Counted from the first letter of the stretch, positions 34,179 to 46,500 are shown. The stretch is DNA of 64,000 nt from Papiliotrema nemorosa (GCA_032158125.1 JASKOT010000019.1:308717-372716), one strand, 5' to 3'. Notes: generated by a model not told the origin, from the letters alone. A program made the numbers and translations.

Positions 34179-35482
34179 ATGTCCGAAGCACTCGATCACT
34201 TGCCCCAGGAACTACTTGTTCTCGCTCACAAGCTCTTGGCCGTGTCTCAGACTGGAACTGTTGACGCCATCAGGCATCTGCTCGATCAAGGCGCACCTGC
34301 CTGGTATCAGGATGAGGATCTAGGATGGTCATGTCTCCACTACGCCGCTGAACGCCGTCAACCTGAGGTACTAAAGGTGCTTTTGCGCGGAGGCGCGGTC
34401 TGGAATGCGGTCGACGAGTGGGGCAGAACGGCAGGAGAAATTTGTCTCAGTCTGGGAGATCAAGAGGGCTGGGAGGTCATTCGAAACGAGGGGATCCGTA
34501 CAGGTGAGCATGGTGTGAGTTGCTTGCTGAGCCTTCAGAGATGCTGCATCACGCCCTGGCTGGCCCTTCTTCTCCCGCTTCCAACTCCTCAACCAATATT
34601 CGTCTCCGAGCAGAAGACAACACCTCGGCTGGGGACAATTTGACATTTCTACAGAGCAAGTTGACTTGGGACCAAGGGTCAGACGGGCGCGAGAGAGTGC
34701 TGGATGCAGATGGAAATGGCGTGATGATGGGCTGGGAGGAACCACTTAGTAATTTATACCACTTGACACCACTGATGGTAGTGATTGAGCATCTGAGGCT
34801 CCTGACACAGGGCCGAGACGAAAATTTATCGGTGTTGAACGTCGGTTATGGGCTAGGCATCGTGAGTTACAACGGTGCTTGCAGCTTACTTGAACAGATT
34901 GATCGCTTGCTACAAGCAACAAAGCCTCGAAGGCATATCATCATGGAAGCACACCCGGATGTCTTGCAACATATGCGAAAGCAAGGTGTTTATGATTGGC
35001 CGAATGTGCATATCCTCGAGGGAAGGTGGCAGGACTGGTTGCAAGGGGAAAAGATCTCCGAGGTGATCGAACTTTCGGATGGCGGATTCGATTCCATCTT
35101 TGTCGATACTTTCGCCGAGGGCTACGAAGGTGAGGGAGGTGCGCTGTTCTCAATGCTCATTGCAGACCTCAAGGCATTCTTCGAAGTGCTGCCGGATATC
35201 CTCGAAGCCGAGAATGGTCGATTCTCCTTTTGGAATGGTCTCGGGGCGACCAGTGAGTATTCCCTCCATATCATCGAGAATCTGCTGAGTCGAGATGCAA
35301 CTATCTACGCAGTGTCATGTGGGCTCGCCGAGCTGCACCTGGAGGACGTCGGGTTAAGCGTCGAGTGGACGGATGTGCCGATCCCGGAATCGCAACGCTC
35401 AGAAGTCTGGAAGGGCGTGAAGCGAAGATACTGGGACCTTCCAGGATATAGACTGCCAGTGGGGAAGATGCAATTGATTTAG
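34179..35482 (+). CDS. RMT2: Protein arginine N5-methyltransferase RMT2
   Basis: ATG 34179 ([20 protein letters not shown]) to TAG 35480-35482. Residues 1-110 hold ankyrin-like repeats ([40 protein letters not shown]). The C-terminal methyltransferase begins with [20 protein letters not shown] and MMGWEEPL, then the SAM-binding motif [10 protein letters not shown] joined across a 42-nt in-frame intron to IDRLLQ, then [28 protein letters not shown] and [10 protein letters not shown]. Three of the introns keep the frame, so one long open frame hides them. Rmt2 methylates the delta-nitrogen of arginine, with ribosomal protein L12 as the yeast substrate. Only fungi and plants have this class. Length and order match the family. 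Confidence 0.95.
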
Positions 35483-36001
35483 TGAAGCATGCATGTTTGG
35501 CCTGTAGACGTGGTGTCAGCTCTCGCGCGACTGCAAGGGCATGTGCAATACTCGAGTACTGTATCCCAGCCTGTCCGATGAAATCAATCTGGTTCGGTCC
35601 GGTGCCTCCGCCGGGTGTCGCCTATGTCCGTCTCAAAAGATTTCTTCGACTCGGTTACCCACGGCTCTGATGCCTCAAGTCGAGCTGCTAGTTGCGTGAG
35701 GGAGCAGCTAAATAGGCTCCGTCCGCTCGTCGATGACCACTTCTGCGCTTCGGGGCTTCCGGCTGATCCATAAGGGATCTCGTTCAAGCGGAGAGACTTG
35801 CTCTTTCTCCATACCTCTCCACATCGATTTGCATTGGGGTCGATCTCGTTCGATTTCGCGACAGTCTAGCTTTCAGTCATCTTCGCATACCGTTGCTCAT
35901 TTCTGAACACCCCTGTCAGATTACCTAGGAACGACATCGAACAGCTGCCTCAGCTCATCTTTACTGCGCTGTTTCACGACCAGATACCGAAACGTCACTC
36001 G
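35483..36001. other. Intergenic between RMT2 and MCT transporter
   Basis: Both neighbours read on the plus strand. There is no supportable gene; this is the likely transporter promoter. Confidence 0.6.
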
Positions 36002-38237
36002 ATGTCGCCCACACCCCCGAAGTCCGACTTGGAGGCTCCAAATCATCGGTCAAAGGCTGCTCATGATACTACTCCTTCGCCTGCAAGCACGAGTCGCTTT
36101 CCGCAGCTCGACCGCACAAGTCACGTCGAAGAAAACTCTTCATACGCATTGTCGGATTTGCCCGAAGCTCGTTCCGAAAACCCGACCGTGTCGAGGCCAT
36201 TAACCCACGTTTCGTCCACAACTACCTTATGTCATCTATCAGATGATGAAGATGAGATCCATACCGGAAGACGGAAGACGGAGGATCCGATAGATCTCCC
36301 ACCGACGATACATGAGACCCCATCTGCCGCGATGGCAGCGATCACACCAAAACATGTGCGAGACGACCCGCCGCCACCAATCCCGGCACCTGATCTGGTT
36401 GCTTATCTCGATCCAGCCAGTGCAGGCGGCGGGGGACCGTTGAAGAGGATTTCAACCCTGCAAAGGGAAAGAGCAGAGGCCGAAGCTAGGGAGAGAGCGG
36501 AAAGAGCGCATCGTGAAGCTCTAGGGTTGCCAATCGTCCCTGTCTCTGAGGGGTACTCATCTGGAGGGATTCTCAACCGCTTTCGGTCAGGGTCGACTGC
36601 CTCCAAGAAGAAGCCACGATTCGTGACACCTTTGGTTCACCATGAGGAGGAGACGACTTCTCGATCCTCCATTGGATTCCGACCTACTTTAACGCCAACT
36701 TGGAGCTCAAACACCCTAGCTGATGCGGAATCGGTCAAAGGGGACAGAGATTTGTCTCGGGCCCCTGAGTCAGGTCCGCCGTCCGAACAGTACGTGTATC
36801 CGGACGGCGGCTATGGATGGATCGTAGTCATCTGCTGCATGGTGTTGGCGGGAGCAACCATGGGACAGGGTATGAATTACGGCGCATATCAGTCGTATTA
36901 CACAAAAGTCGCCTTCCCTCACGCCAGCTCGGCATACATCGGTGTGGTCGGTACGATGAATGCATTCGTGAGTGATTGTATAAAGTTCCAAGCTGACGAT
37001 CTAGTTTATGAACTTTGCTGCATTTTTTTTCGGTCGGCTCGGTGATCGGTATGGCTACAAGGTGAGCGAGATGCAGAATCAAGCTCATTTCCCAGCGAAT
37101 CTTGTACATCTCGGTATTCGTTGCATGGCTCGGCATGTTTATCGCCAGTTGGTGCTCCGAGTTATGGTTATTGTTGCTCTTTCAAGGTATCATGAACGGC
37201 TTGGGCTGTGGGATGGCAATGCCGCTGTTCATGTCACTGCCGAGTCAGTGGTTTTACCGTCGCCGAGGGCTTGCAAGCGGTCTCGCATTGTCTGGTGCAG
37301 GCTTGGGCGGTGGAACTTCCATCCTGATAGTGCGCGAGCTATTGCAAGTTGTTGGCTACAAGAGGACTCTTCTGTAGGTACTCACCGTCTGCAAGGCTGA
37401 GGTCAGGATCATTTCATTTGTGAATGCAATCGCTTGCTTGACTGCTGTTTTCTTCATTAGAACGAGACCAGCATCGCCCGAGGCTTCGGGTGGCGGCAGG
37501 GGACCGTGGATGGACACTTCGGTTGTCAAGAGCTCTGGCTTTTGGAGCATATCGATCAGCTTGGTAGTTTCTACCATAGGCTATGGGCAAGTCGCCAAGC
37601 TGGACCATCCCAGACAAGCTGATGAACAGAGCACCATGGGTATACTTGCAACAATGGGTCGCCCTTGAACTGCCTTCAGTGGATCCGACACTCGCTGCTT
37701 TGTGAGTGACCCGTTACGTTGTGTGCTGAATTGAGACCGGCGGTGTTGATAAGCTTCTGTTTGGCCTTCGGTCGAGCTATGATAGGAGCAGTGGCGGACG
37801 TGATAGGCCCTCTCAACACCTACGCCCTCGTATTCGCTCTGTCGGGAGTCATTCAGCTGAGTTTGTGGCTGACGGCGAAATCTTTCGCCCACGTGTGCAT
37901 TTTTGCGGTGGTCTACGGACTTATCGCGACAGGCTTTTTGGGCCTCATTCCTCAGATCGTGGTGCAACTCTTCGGTGCCTCGAACTTGGCTTCCAATGTT
38001 GGGTTACTTATCCTCTTCAACGGCCCAGGCAATCTTGCTGGATCTCCAATCTCAGGCGCTGTATACGATGCGAGTGGCCGAAGCACTTTCAAGTGGGTGA
38101 TCATCATCAATGGGTCTCTCCAATTGTGTGGCGGGTTAATAGCGTTTTGGGGTGAGTCTTCCCCTGTCCTCCTTTGCTCAGGCTCACCCTAATCAGCCAG
38201 ATTCAAGGCAAGTCGCAACCTCCTTGCCCGAGTTTAG
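36002..38237 (+). CDS. MFS transporter, monocarboxylate (MCT/SLC16) type
   Basis: ATG 36002 opens a disordered cytosolic N-terminus of about 260 residues, followed by the MCT signature PDGGYGWIVVICCMVLAGAT at helix 1. Joined exons give NAFFMNFAAFFFGRLGDRYG, KRILYISVFVAWLGMFIASW, GIMNGLGCGMAMPLFMSLPS and QWFYRRRGLASGLALSGAGL. An intron that needs a GC donor (37587-37629) links IGYG to APWVYLQQWVALELPS, and the next join gives LPAVLISFCLAFGRAM. The last exon adds ARFKASRNLLARV and the TAG at 38235-38237. Fungal MCT homologues move monocarboxylates, riboflavin or other small acids; the substrate cannot be told from sequence. Start chosen as the first ATG of a clean open frame after the promoter gap. 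Confidence 0.9.
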
Positions 38238-38414
38238 TCCTTTGACGGGGATTGGACAATAGTACAAAGGATGCATATCATTATAGTGTCGCGGCCTCGT
38301 ACAAGCAAATCCTACTGCAACGCAAGGGACAGGCAAGTCTGAGATTTCCGCTTATCGCTCCTGCAACCGGGAGGATCACATTTGTGCTTGTACGACACGC
38401 AGAAATCACACAGC

Positions 38415-38924
38415 ATGTCCGATCAGGCATCATCTGATCCCACAGCCTCGGCTGAAGGTGAAACAGACAGTGAGCGATCGAGCTTCAATGTGTACGGGTC
38501 TGACTGATAGTTGGCGTATACGTGGTATACGGTGTTGCCGGTCTGGCGCTCGCCTACGTGTTCTTCTTCTTGTGTCTCAGAGGTAGATTTGGATTCGCCT
38601 TTCGGTCGTCCTGGATAGGTCAGAAAAGGTGCATCATTTGTGGCAGGGGTATCTTCGGTCGAGATCCTTCAATTGCCGAGTCGATTCCGGCAAGTAAAGA
38701 GACCAACGGGAAGGTACGCTGGCATCATAGCGACGAGAACGCATTTTGTGAGCCCTCACGAGGCTGGAGAGGCTGGCAGGATAGACTTTTCCTACTTCCC
38801 GGGGGTCTTAAAAGAGAGCGCTTCGCATCTCGTGTACGTCAAGATTGCTGTGGTTGTTTTGGCTGTGGAGGAGAGGAGAGGGCAGTCGGAAAGTGATCAG
38901 TGTAGCCGATCAAGTGTTCTATAG
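38415..38924 (+). CDS. Small single-pass membrane protein, function unknown
   Basis: ATG 38415 (MSDQASSDPTASAEGETD), an intron of about 40 nt, then one strong membrane helix (VYVVYGVAGLALAYVFFFLC) followed by arginines, consistent with an N-out or lumenal tail anchor. A second short intron (about 38618-38645) leads to VSSVEILQLPSRFRQVKRPT and a mixed domain of about 90 residues ending at the TAG 38922-38924. The product is about 145 residues. I recognise no family. Splice sites and composition support a real gene; location could be ER or mitochondria. Confidence 0.6.
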
Positions 38925-39132
38925 AAACAGACATAGATCACTACCCGTCTGCGCCCCTGTACACTACTCGTACGATGTGTAGTGATGACTCTTATACGGG
39001 CAAGCCAGCAGTCAAACACCCCCCCATTTCGCCACTCGGCCGGTCGAGTGACGCGTTGATTTTTTTCTGATTTTTTGCATGTTCGTCTGTAGAGTCAATT
39101 CGACCAATCATCCTATCCCTGCGCCATCCGTC

Positions 39133-40870
39133 ATGTCGACTGTCCTGCTGCCATTGCAGGCAGCAGCTCCAAATTCTTTGCTCGCCAATCTCACCTTTGA
39201 GCCGCTGAAATTTGGTCCCCCAACCACTAGGTCGAACGCCATTGTTGCAAAGGGCACGCGTGAGGTCAAGCTACAACCCAGGGCCCCTTCCAAGGCGGTG
39301 ACCTCCTCTCCGGCACAACATTCGATACGAGAGGAGACTTCAATCAGCTCATCTTCGACTGTCGAGCAGGAGCATCACAGAGACAAATTCGCAAGCCACA
39401 TCTCGCTTGCATGGCCAGATTCCGTCTCGTCCTATAATCGGCCGGCGGCTGGACTTCAAAACCCCTCCATGGCATGCTATGCCAATGCGACGCTGCAGAT
39501 ACTACTACATACCCCACCTGTCCTCATGGCAGCCTTGGAGCACGAAATCAATGCTTGTAAGCCGCCTATAACAGTACACGACTTACGGAAGGTCCGCAAC
39601 GAACAGAAAAAGGATTCTGCATGCTTTGCGCTCTCCGAGTCATCGCCAACAAGCATTGGGCACAGAGGCATCAAAATCCAGTCATCGTGCATGGGAATCT
39701 CAGTCGTTAGTCTCTCGGCCACGATAAGGCTCACACTCAAGGCATACGGAAGGGATTCAGTAAGAACCGCCAGGAAGATACACACGAATTCTTTCGATTT
39801 GTTACGGATGGTCTGCAAGCGACGGAAATGTTCGGCCAACCCAAGTGAGCAGAGTTTCGCGTGACAGTGCTCACGTAAGAAACACGCCCGAAAAGGTGAA
39901 GCAATCTACTTGGGTCTACCGTACTTGGGGAGGGCAGGTGCGATCACGAGTCGTCTGTTCCAAATGTCAAAAGCCCTCGGACACTTTTGATTCGTTCTTA
40001 GACATCAGTCTTGACGTGACCCGTGGAGGTCGACCGAGACTCGTGGAGATGTTGCAAGGTTTCGTAAAGGAAGATCGCCTTGAGGGGGACAATAAATACA
40101 ATTGCGAAAAGTGAGCTCTTTTAACACTTTGTCTGACATTCAGCTGCAAAGCAAAAGCCAATGCGACCAAATCTTTTCGAATTGCCAAAGCGCCACCTGT
40201 CCTGACCCTGCACTTGAAGCGATTCAGTGTCAACTACAACTCGTACAGTGGACGGGCCCGGGCGGACAAGAACAATCAGTTTATCGAATATCCCGAATTG
40301 ATCGACATTGCACCGTACATGGTCGACACGACCTCTTCGGGGACCAAATATCGCTTGTTTGGAGTAACTTGTCATCGTGGAGTGGAATTGCGCTTTGGAC
40401 ATTACACGTCTTATGTGAGGAGTATGGACGACCGATGGTACCATGCCGATGACGATGACGTCTCGCCCGTCTCTTCCCAAGAAGCTCTATCGGATAAGAC
40501 GGCTTACCTCCTGAGCTACATCAGAGTCGGCGACGAGACCAGCATCAAGGCTCCCATATCCACAGCCGTAAAACGCAAATCTGAGGACGTGCCACCGCAC
40601 GCCGACAAACCCTTCAAACGAGCTGCGCCGTCCTCAAACACGAGTTTCTCATCACCTCCAGGATTCCCTACGATCGGTCTCACCGGGAGTCCTCAAAGAA
40701 CAGAGTTCACCTATCGACCCAAGAAACAGGAACCTGCAGCATTTTATGCAGACAACTCGAAGAGAACGGGGGCAAAATCGCGACGTGATCGTTTGGGACC
40801 TCCGATGCCATTCAAACACGGCCATAGTAGGAAACCTGGAATGATTGGGAAGATGAAACGGAGATTTTGA
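39133..40870 (+). CDS. Ubiquitin-specific protease (USP36/42-like)
   Basis: Start taken at ATG 39133 (MSTVLLPLQAAAPNS); 39079 is an in-frame alternative. Cys box: GLQNPSMACYANATLQILLH. The oxyanion Asn five residues before the Cys is kept, but the usual GNT before it reads SMA. After an intron: KGFCMLCALRVIANKHW. The next intron (39706-39741) removes an apparent in-frame TAG and gives RIRKGFSKNRQEDTHEFFRF. Later exons add a zinc-binding pair (CSKCQ ... CEKCKAKANATKS), PPVLTLHLKRFSVNYN, the His box RFGHYTSYVRSMDDRWYHAD and LLSYIR. A basic tail (about residues 440-560) resembles nucleolar USP36/Ubp10 tails. The enzyme removes ubiquitin from substrates, perhaps in the nucleus or nucleolus. Stop TGA 40868-40870. 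Confidence 0.93.
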
Positions 40871-40926
40871 CACACGAAGGGCCGGGTTCGCTAGTGCATG
40901 AAGTTTATCAGATGCCCAGTGTCCAG

Positions 40927-41685
40927 CTATGGTTTGACTCGTTTAACACGGTTGATCTGGAAAAACCAGCCAGCGTTTCTCAACGAGTCCTGTACATATT
41001 CTGCAAAGATTCCCGCCGTTTGCTTCAAATCCAAGGTGGTCGTGTCGATCTCGTACTCTCCAGCCAGACCGTTGACAGTGTCCAATCCTGTCGCATCGCC
41101 CTTGCCAATTCTACCAGGTTTGACAAAATGGGCTATTTCGTACGTCATTCGATTTTCGAGGACATGCGATTCGTCGTGATCCTTGAGAGCGTGTCGCTTG
41201 TGATCAGTGAGACGAGCAATGTTGGCTTCGGTCGAGCATGTGAGCACGAGGTGCAGAAGAGGAAGGTGGTGATCGCTGGCCTGGGCAAGGTATAGATCCT
41301 GGTATTTTCGAGTAGGCAGGGAGGAATACAATGTGTCGGTCAGGATGTAGACGGGTGGCTGTGCGATAGTAGGGCAATCACTGGACGCAGGAGTGCTGAA
41401 GAGAGACTCGAGTACGGTCTCTCGCTGCGTGCATAAGTCTTCAGTAAATCAGATTGAGAGCAACTTGCCAGCTTGTAACGAAGCTCATCAGCCTGGGCGG
41501 ATGATTGGAATAAGTTGCTCGCCGCGAGATCGAGCTGGTGCGTGTCGAGCACACGCGCGTTGGGCAACAGCTTGCTTTGTCGTCAGCGCAGGGAGCATAC
41601 CGTCGACTCACGCAAGCTCCTGAGCGCAAGCGTGCTTGCCTACCCCAGGGAACCCATTGATGAGGATGATAGCTGCGTCAGGCAT
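40927..41685 (-). CDS. P-loop NTPase, AAA_33/kinase-like
   Basis: ATG 41685 starts MPDAAIILINGFPGVGKHAC, with a Walker A motif (GFPGVGKH) at residue 11. An intron joins QELA to KLLPNARVLDTHQLDLAAS. A second intron (41425-41468) fits only with a GC donor and restores LRETVLESLFSTPASSDC and the strand VYILTDTLYSSLP (Walker B-like). HLVLTCSTEANIARL and a lid-type segment (HVLENRMTYEIAHF) follow. The product is about 220 residues and resembles small nucleoside or chloramphenicol-type phosphotransferases and zeta-like kinases of unknown substrate. It lies tail-to-tail with the USP gene (56 bp) and shares the divergent region with RRG9. Confidence 0.8.
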
Positions 41686-42160
41686 GTCAGAAGAGACAGG
41701 ACGTAGCAGTCCCCGATGGAGCGTCAGGATCAAAAGGAATGATCTTTATACCTCTTGAACAAGGGCGAGAGGGCTGGCCATAGCGGTCAGGATTGTCTAC
41801 CGGTTGCCCGAGTTGCTCCCGACTAGGGGCTCGCCCCTCGAGCTATGACATCTTGGCTGTACGACTCGAGCGGTGCCTTCTATCGCTCTGGACCTGACCA
41901 TTTGCATGTACAAACCTTGGTCAGTGGAGGCTTGGGGTTTGATAGGATGGGGCGTGGATCACAGACATCCCTTTGGGTCAAGGGATGAGCGTCTCCTCGT
42001 TTTCATTACAAATATGTTTGTAATCCCCTTCGGCCTGTGATTACAAAAACACCCATGCCCCTTCGGATCCGAGAGAGTGGCCAATACCTCCATGACCGAT
42101 TTTTCCTCTCCGAGTTTTGAACATCGATCATCACACTCTGAGTCACCAACTCTGACCCTC
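41686..42160. promoter_or_regulatory. Divergent promoter of P-loop gene and RRG9 with inverted repeats
   Basis: It contains two inverted repeats, CATCCCTT/AAGGGATG (41966-41987) and ATTACAAA/TTTGTAAT (42005-42024), and a direct repeat CCCCTTCGG (42025-42033, 42058-42066). A further ATTACAAA lies at 42040. Such packed symmetry suggests transcription-factor sites, but no factor is assigned. Confidence 0.4.
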
Positions 42161-43468
42161 ATGCAATCGCCAAGCTTGCGCGCTATACTTCGTCAAGGCG
42201 CGCCGAGGCCTCTTTGCAAGGCGTGTATACGTCGCCAATTCTCATCATCCCCCTCCGTTCTTGTCCATCGGCCTCAAGTGCCGTACGACCTGCCCAAACC
42301 TCAAGTCGATCCTTATGGGTTTCCAATTCGGGAAGGGCCAGACGCCGTCGACGAGGACAGTGAGGACGATCCAGCATGGAGAAGACGTGTCGCCGATTCG
42401 GAGAAGGAGGAAACGATAGAGAGTCAATTGCGCAAGTTGGCCGAGCCGACACGATTAGGGTTTTACGAACGCTACGGATCGCACGATGGGTACGGACTGA
42501 AGAACAAGGATCGTTGGCGCGTCAACGAGGAAGGCAAGCTGGAAAAATGGGAGGCTGCAGGAGCAGACTGGAAGGCACGGTTGGGATTCAGGTCACACGC
42601 GTTTCGTCCTGGTGGTAGAGTCGAGGTGATCGGCTTTCAGCATCGCAAGTCACCCAAACTGCCCGTCAACTATTCTTATCAGCCTCAACTTGACACGCCA
42701 TGGGGCAAAAAGATAGAATCCGTCGAGGCAATTCATGACCCATTCCTTCAGCTCGCCGAGGATCACGTTGCACCACGTCGGATCGATCGAGCCTCTCCAC
42801 CTCATTTAGAGGCATCAACGCATTATGCGAAGGAGGCGATCAATGAGAAGGGGAGGCAGGCACGGAGAATGAATTGGGAGGTCAATCCTGATACCACGCA
42901 TAGAGCGGACAATGTGCACGTGCACACCGGTGATTGTAAAGACAATACGAAGAGGGAAGAATTTCGGCTGGACAATCGACGACGGCCCGCAGCGGACAGA
43001 CTTAGCAGTGAGACGACTGCGCCTCGCCTCAAAGAGGGCTCGCCTTGGCATTTGACAATGAGACGATCCTACAGCACCCATCAGCACCGTGAATCTTCTC
43101 GAGGGCCTGAGAACGCTAGAAATGGTCATATTGTCAAAACATCAGCCGTCGTATTGGAGGACAAAAGATCCTGGCGACCCAATAAGAAACTCACATATTC
43201 CGCCATGGCGGGTGTCAGGGCTTTGCACGATTCGGATCCAGTAAAGTACGATCGGAAGTACTTGGCCAAGCATTTCGGCATTTCATATGAAGGTGTGACG
43301 CGAATCCTCAAGAGCAGATGGAGAGACAAGGCTGGCACCGCTCCGTCAGAGCCAGTGCCTGCGGGGATAAAGGCGATCGAGGAGAAGAGCATCAGCGGAA
43401 CCAAGTGGGACAGGCGGCCCGAGACTTCGCCTAAACTTAGTGTTTTACATGCGTTGCGCCAGTCGTAA
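42161..43468 (+). CDS. RRG9: Required for respiratory growth protein 9 (neugrin-like), mitochondrial
   Basis: A single open exon. I chose ATG 42161 because it gives a typical mitochondrial presequence (MQSPSLRAILRQGAPRPLCK then RRQFSSS); ATG 42092 is an upstream alternative. The product is 435 residues. The Rrg9/neugrin domain is at the C-terminus, about residues 330-390: RSWRPNKKLTYSAMAGVRAL, DPVKYDRKYLAKHFGISYE and GVTRILKSRWRD. Rrg9 is needed to keep mitochondrial DNA expression in yeast, and human neugrin supports mitoribosome 16S rRNA assembly. The middle part is long, acidic and basic by turns, and not conserved. Tail-to-tail with the next gene (57 bp). Confidence 0.92.
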   Translation: MQSPSLRAILRQGAPRPLCKACIRRQFSSSPSVLVHRPQVPYDLPKPQVDPYGFPIREGPDAVDEDSEDDPAWRRRVADSEKEETIESQLRKLAEPTRLGFYERYGSHDGYGLKNKDRWRVNEEGKLEKWEAAGADWKARLGFRSHAFRPGGRVEVIGFQHRKSPKLPVNYSYQPQLDTPWGKKIESVEAIHDPFLQLAEDHVAPRRIDRASPPHLEASTHYAKEAINEKGRQARRMNWEVNPDTTHRADNVHVHTGDCKDNTKREEFRLDNRRRPAADRLSSETTAPRLKEGSPWHLTMRRSYSTHQHRESSRGPENARNGHIVKTSAVVLEDKRSWRPNKKLTYSAMAGVRALHDSDPVKYDRKYLAKHFGISYEGVTRILKSRWRDKAGTAPSEPVPAGIKAIEEKSISGTKWDRRPETSPKLSVLHALRQS

Positions 43469-43525
43469 TTACAGATGTACGTGTACAACATCTACATTGA
43501 AGGCGTCAAACGATCATACTGTTGA

Positions 43526-46500
43526 TCAGCGGCGTTGTTGTCTAAAAAGACCTACTCTAATCCAGTCGTCTATAGCGGAAGCTTCACCTGCCACTTCTCT
43601 AGCTTCCATCCATACCCACAACTATCGTGAGCGAGACCCCAGTAAGACACTCACCTTCGCCATCGCCCAGATATTCCCCGAGGGTACGGCCGAGATGGCT
43701 TCCCGAGTGCCCATTTGACGACCCAATTTGCGCAAGATGGGCAAGGCACTCTTGAACAGGTCCATATTTGGATCGAGTTGACGACCGATCCCCTCCAGAA
43801 GCAAGATTGAGATTACAGTGTTCACAAAATCTCCCTCAAGTTTGACGTGGTGTTGGCGCACGGCGGTGAGAACATCGGTCAGAATGTCGGAGATTTTGAT
43901 CTTTGCCAGCGAAAAGGTCTTGGACTTCACGGATAGTACCAGATGCTGCACCTTTAGTGCAAAGGTCTCCTCGTCGATGACATGTTCAGGCGTGCGACAT
44001 CGCTCTACCATGAGTTTACCTGCCCTGTAGCCATCAAATTCAGCCACTGCCTGGAAAAGGTCGAGAAAGTCTCGTCGATTTTTATTGTCGAGCGTAGTGA
44101 CCAATCCAGCATCGATGAACACCAATTGAGGAACAAAGCCCTCCAAATCCAGTTGTTCCAGGCGCTCCAACCATTGAGCAGGATCGTGGGCTAAAGCAGC
44201 GAGCTCATGTACCAGCTTGTTTGCGGAAGGGGATTGATTGGGAATGATCTCGTCTCTTGGCTTCTGAAATCGAGCGAGCAGGGGAGCAAAGAAGTCTGAG
44301 CTGGACGGCTTGTAGAATCGGACCATTATGTTGCCGCTACTCGTCAATGCTGTTTAGGAAGCGCTAAGGAAGCGTACGGATGTAAATCTCCATGCGTCCA
44401 ATTGTCGAGCAAGAGCATCTCCTGCTATCAGCTTTGTAAAAGTCATGGACATGCCAGGAAAGCATCCAGCCCAATGTTCGCGATCTTGTCGTCGTATGGC
44501 CCCCCACCGTTGCGCAGAAAATGTTTGAGGGGAAGCGCGTCTTCGAATTCCTCCATCAAGACCTGTTTGCTCTCGTCACGTTCTTGGCCGTTCGACGCCA
44601 GACCGAGTTTGATTGGGCGCGGAAACGTCACACTGCGGCCCCGAGCTTCAAAATTCGTTTCGAATCGTTCCAAATTGTCCGCCTCAACTCGCAAATCGAG
44701 TTGAGAGTTCATCATGTCACCAAACACCGAAACTTCCTCGGGGAGAGACAGCCATTCCATACCAGGCAAAGCATTGAGTGCATTTGCGAAGACTGACATT
44801 ATGACGATGTCACGGCGGATAGTTTTGCTGGCTCGCGGGTGGAGTACCTTGATCGCCACGGCGGTAGACGATCCTGGATCCAATGCAGCGCCCAGAACAT
44901 CGCGCTTAAGCTCCGCCTTATACACTTGGGCAATTGCGCCGCACCCGATAGGTGTTTGATCGAATACCTCGAAAATATCCTCGAATTGCATGCCAAATGC
45001 TTCGGTGACCGCCCTTTTCGTGTGACGGAAGGAGTGAGGCTGCCCGTTCGAATGAAGTTTGGACATTCGATCACAGAGAGCAGCGGGGAAAAGATCCGCC
45101 CGTGATGCTGCCCACTGACCGAGCTTGATGAAGGATGGGCCAGCCCGCTCCATCTGTTTGACGAGGAAAGCATACCACCAGATGGCGCCCCAGGAGTCCT
45201 CCTCCTGAGCGACCGGCTTGCCTAGACGTCGGCGAGGAGGTTTGCCCACCAGCAGCATTGGGCTTGTTGCAATGACAGGAGCGAAGAGAATGAAGAGGTG
45301 GAGAAAGCGAAAGAAGGTTAAAACTGGTTCCACAAAATACTCGCGAAACCATTCCAAGACGCCCTGAGGCTGCGTGACTTTATGCTCGGGTTCAAGCGGG
45401 GGCACTTCGAGGTACGAGGCTCGTGAACTGCTGTCGTTGAGCACAGGACGACGAAAATAGACGAAGGATCCGATCCCAATACCTGCAATGACGAGGAGCG
45501 CAATGCCCGAAGAACCATCGTTGTCATGATGATTCACCTCCGGTTCGAGTGCAGTGGACGTGTCAGAGCGACCAGTGCGCTTGAATCGTCCTGACACTAT
45601 GGATCGTAGCGGATTCGTCAATGTCGACAGCGAGCGACTTGCCATGGAAAGTCCAGTCGGCGAAGTAGAAGAGAAAGAGCTCCGCGTTGAGGACGCGGGA
45701 CGGAATTGACCCTCTTCGGCTCGCCGGCGAATATCCGACCATACGGAGTTCTGCAACACCGGTCCTCGGACTTTGTCCAGCTCGGCTTCTAAGGTGACCA
45801 ATGATCGCCTGACCACGGAGGGAGCGACCGCATTCATCCGACGGACTGCGTCATTGATTTGTCGTACGTTCTCCTCGTGAAATCTTCGTTCTCTACTTTC
45901 CCATGCTTCATCGCGATCCGGAAGACTGTAACGTGGAGGCAGAGGAACGAGTGACGTGGTTGAAATGACGGAACGGACAAGATGAGTCGTGTATGTTGTG
46001 ACAAGGGTGGACCTAAACGCGGTCAAGGAGGAATCAAGGTTGTTTTGCAGTTCAATCCACGGTGGAAGGGCACCTTGCCGTTTGATGATGCGGTTCCTGT
46101 CATTACTCAAAAGTCCTGCTAAGGCACATACTCACATTAACAATTCTCCGTTTTCTAATTTCGTCAGCGGAGTTGAGCGACCCTGGGCGGACAGCTTACC
46201 TATGTGCGGGTTACCGGCCTCTGGATCGCGTGCGATAGGTTGACCCTTTCCCTTCATGACGTTGAAGAGTCCAGCATCTATCATGAGGAACGCCGTTCAA
46301 TGAGAGACTCACCCTTGGCGCGTTGTATACGGTCTTCGACCAGTCCAGCCCATGCTCGCACGCCGCTGGCAGCACCCTTCTGTGCGCCAAGAACACTTGA
46401 CCCCCGGATCTGCCTGTTCGCCATGAAGGTGTCATCTCCTCCGTCGACGAGCTGTGTTCCCAATGACCCCAATCCCAACTTGTAATCGAGTGCGCCCTCA

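Noticed and set aside
38252..38437. 61-residue frame after the MCT transporter
   Set aside because: It overlaps the transporter's 3' region and the start of the next gene in another frame, without domain or splice support.
39708..39710. Apparent in-frame TAG inside the USP catalytic domain (possible pseudogene)
   Set aside because: A 36-nt intron (39706-39741) with GTTAGT donor and CAAG acceptor removes it and restores the conserved RIRKGFSKNRQEDTHEF sequence.
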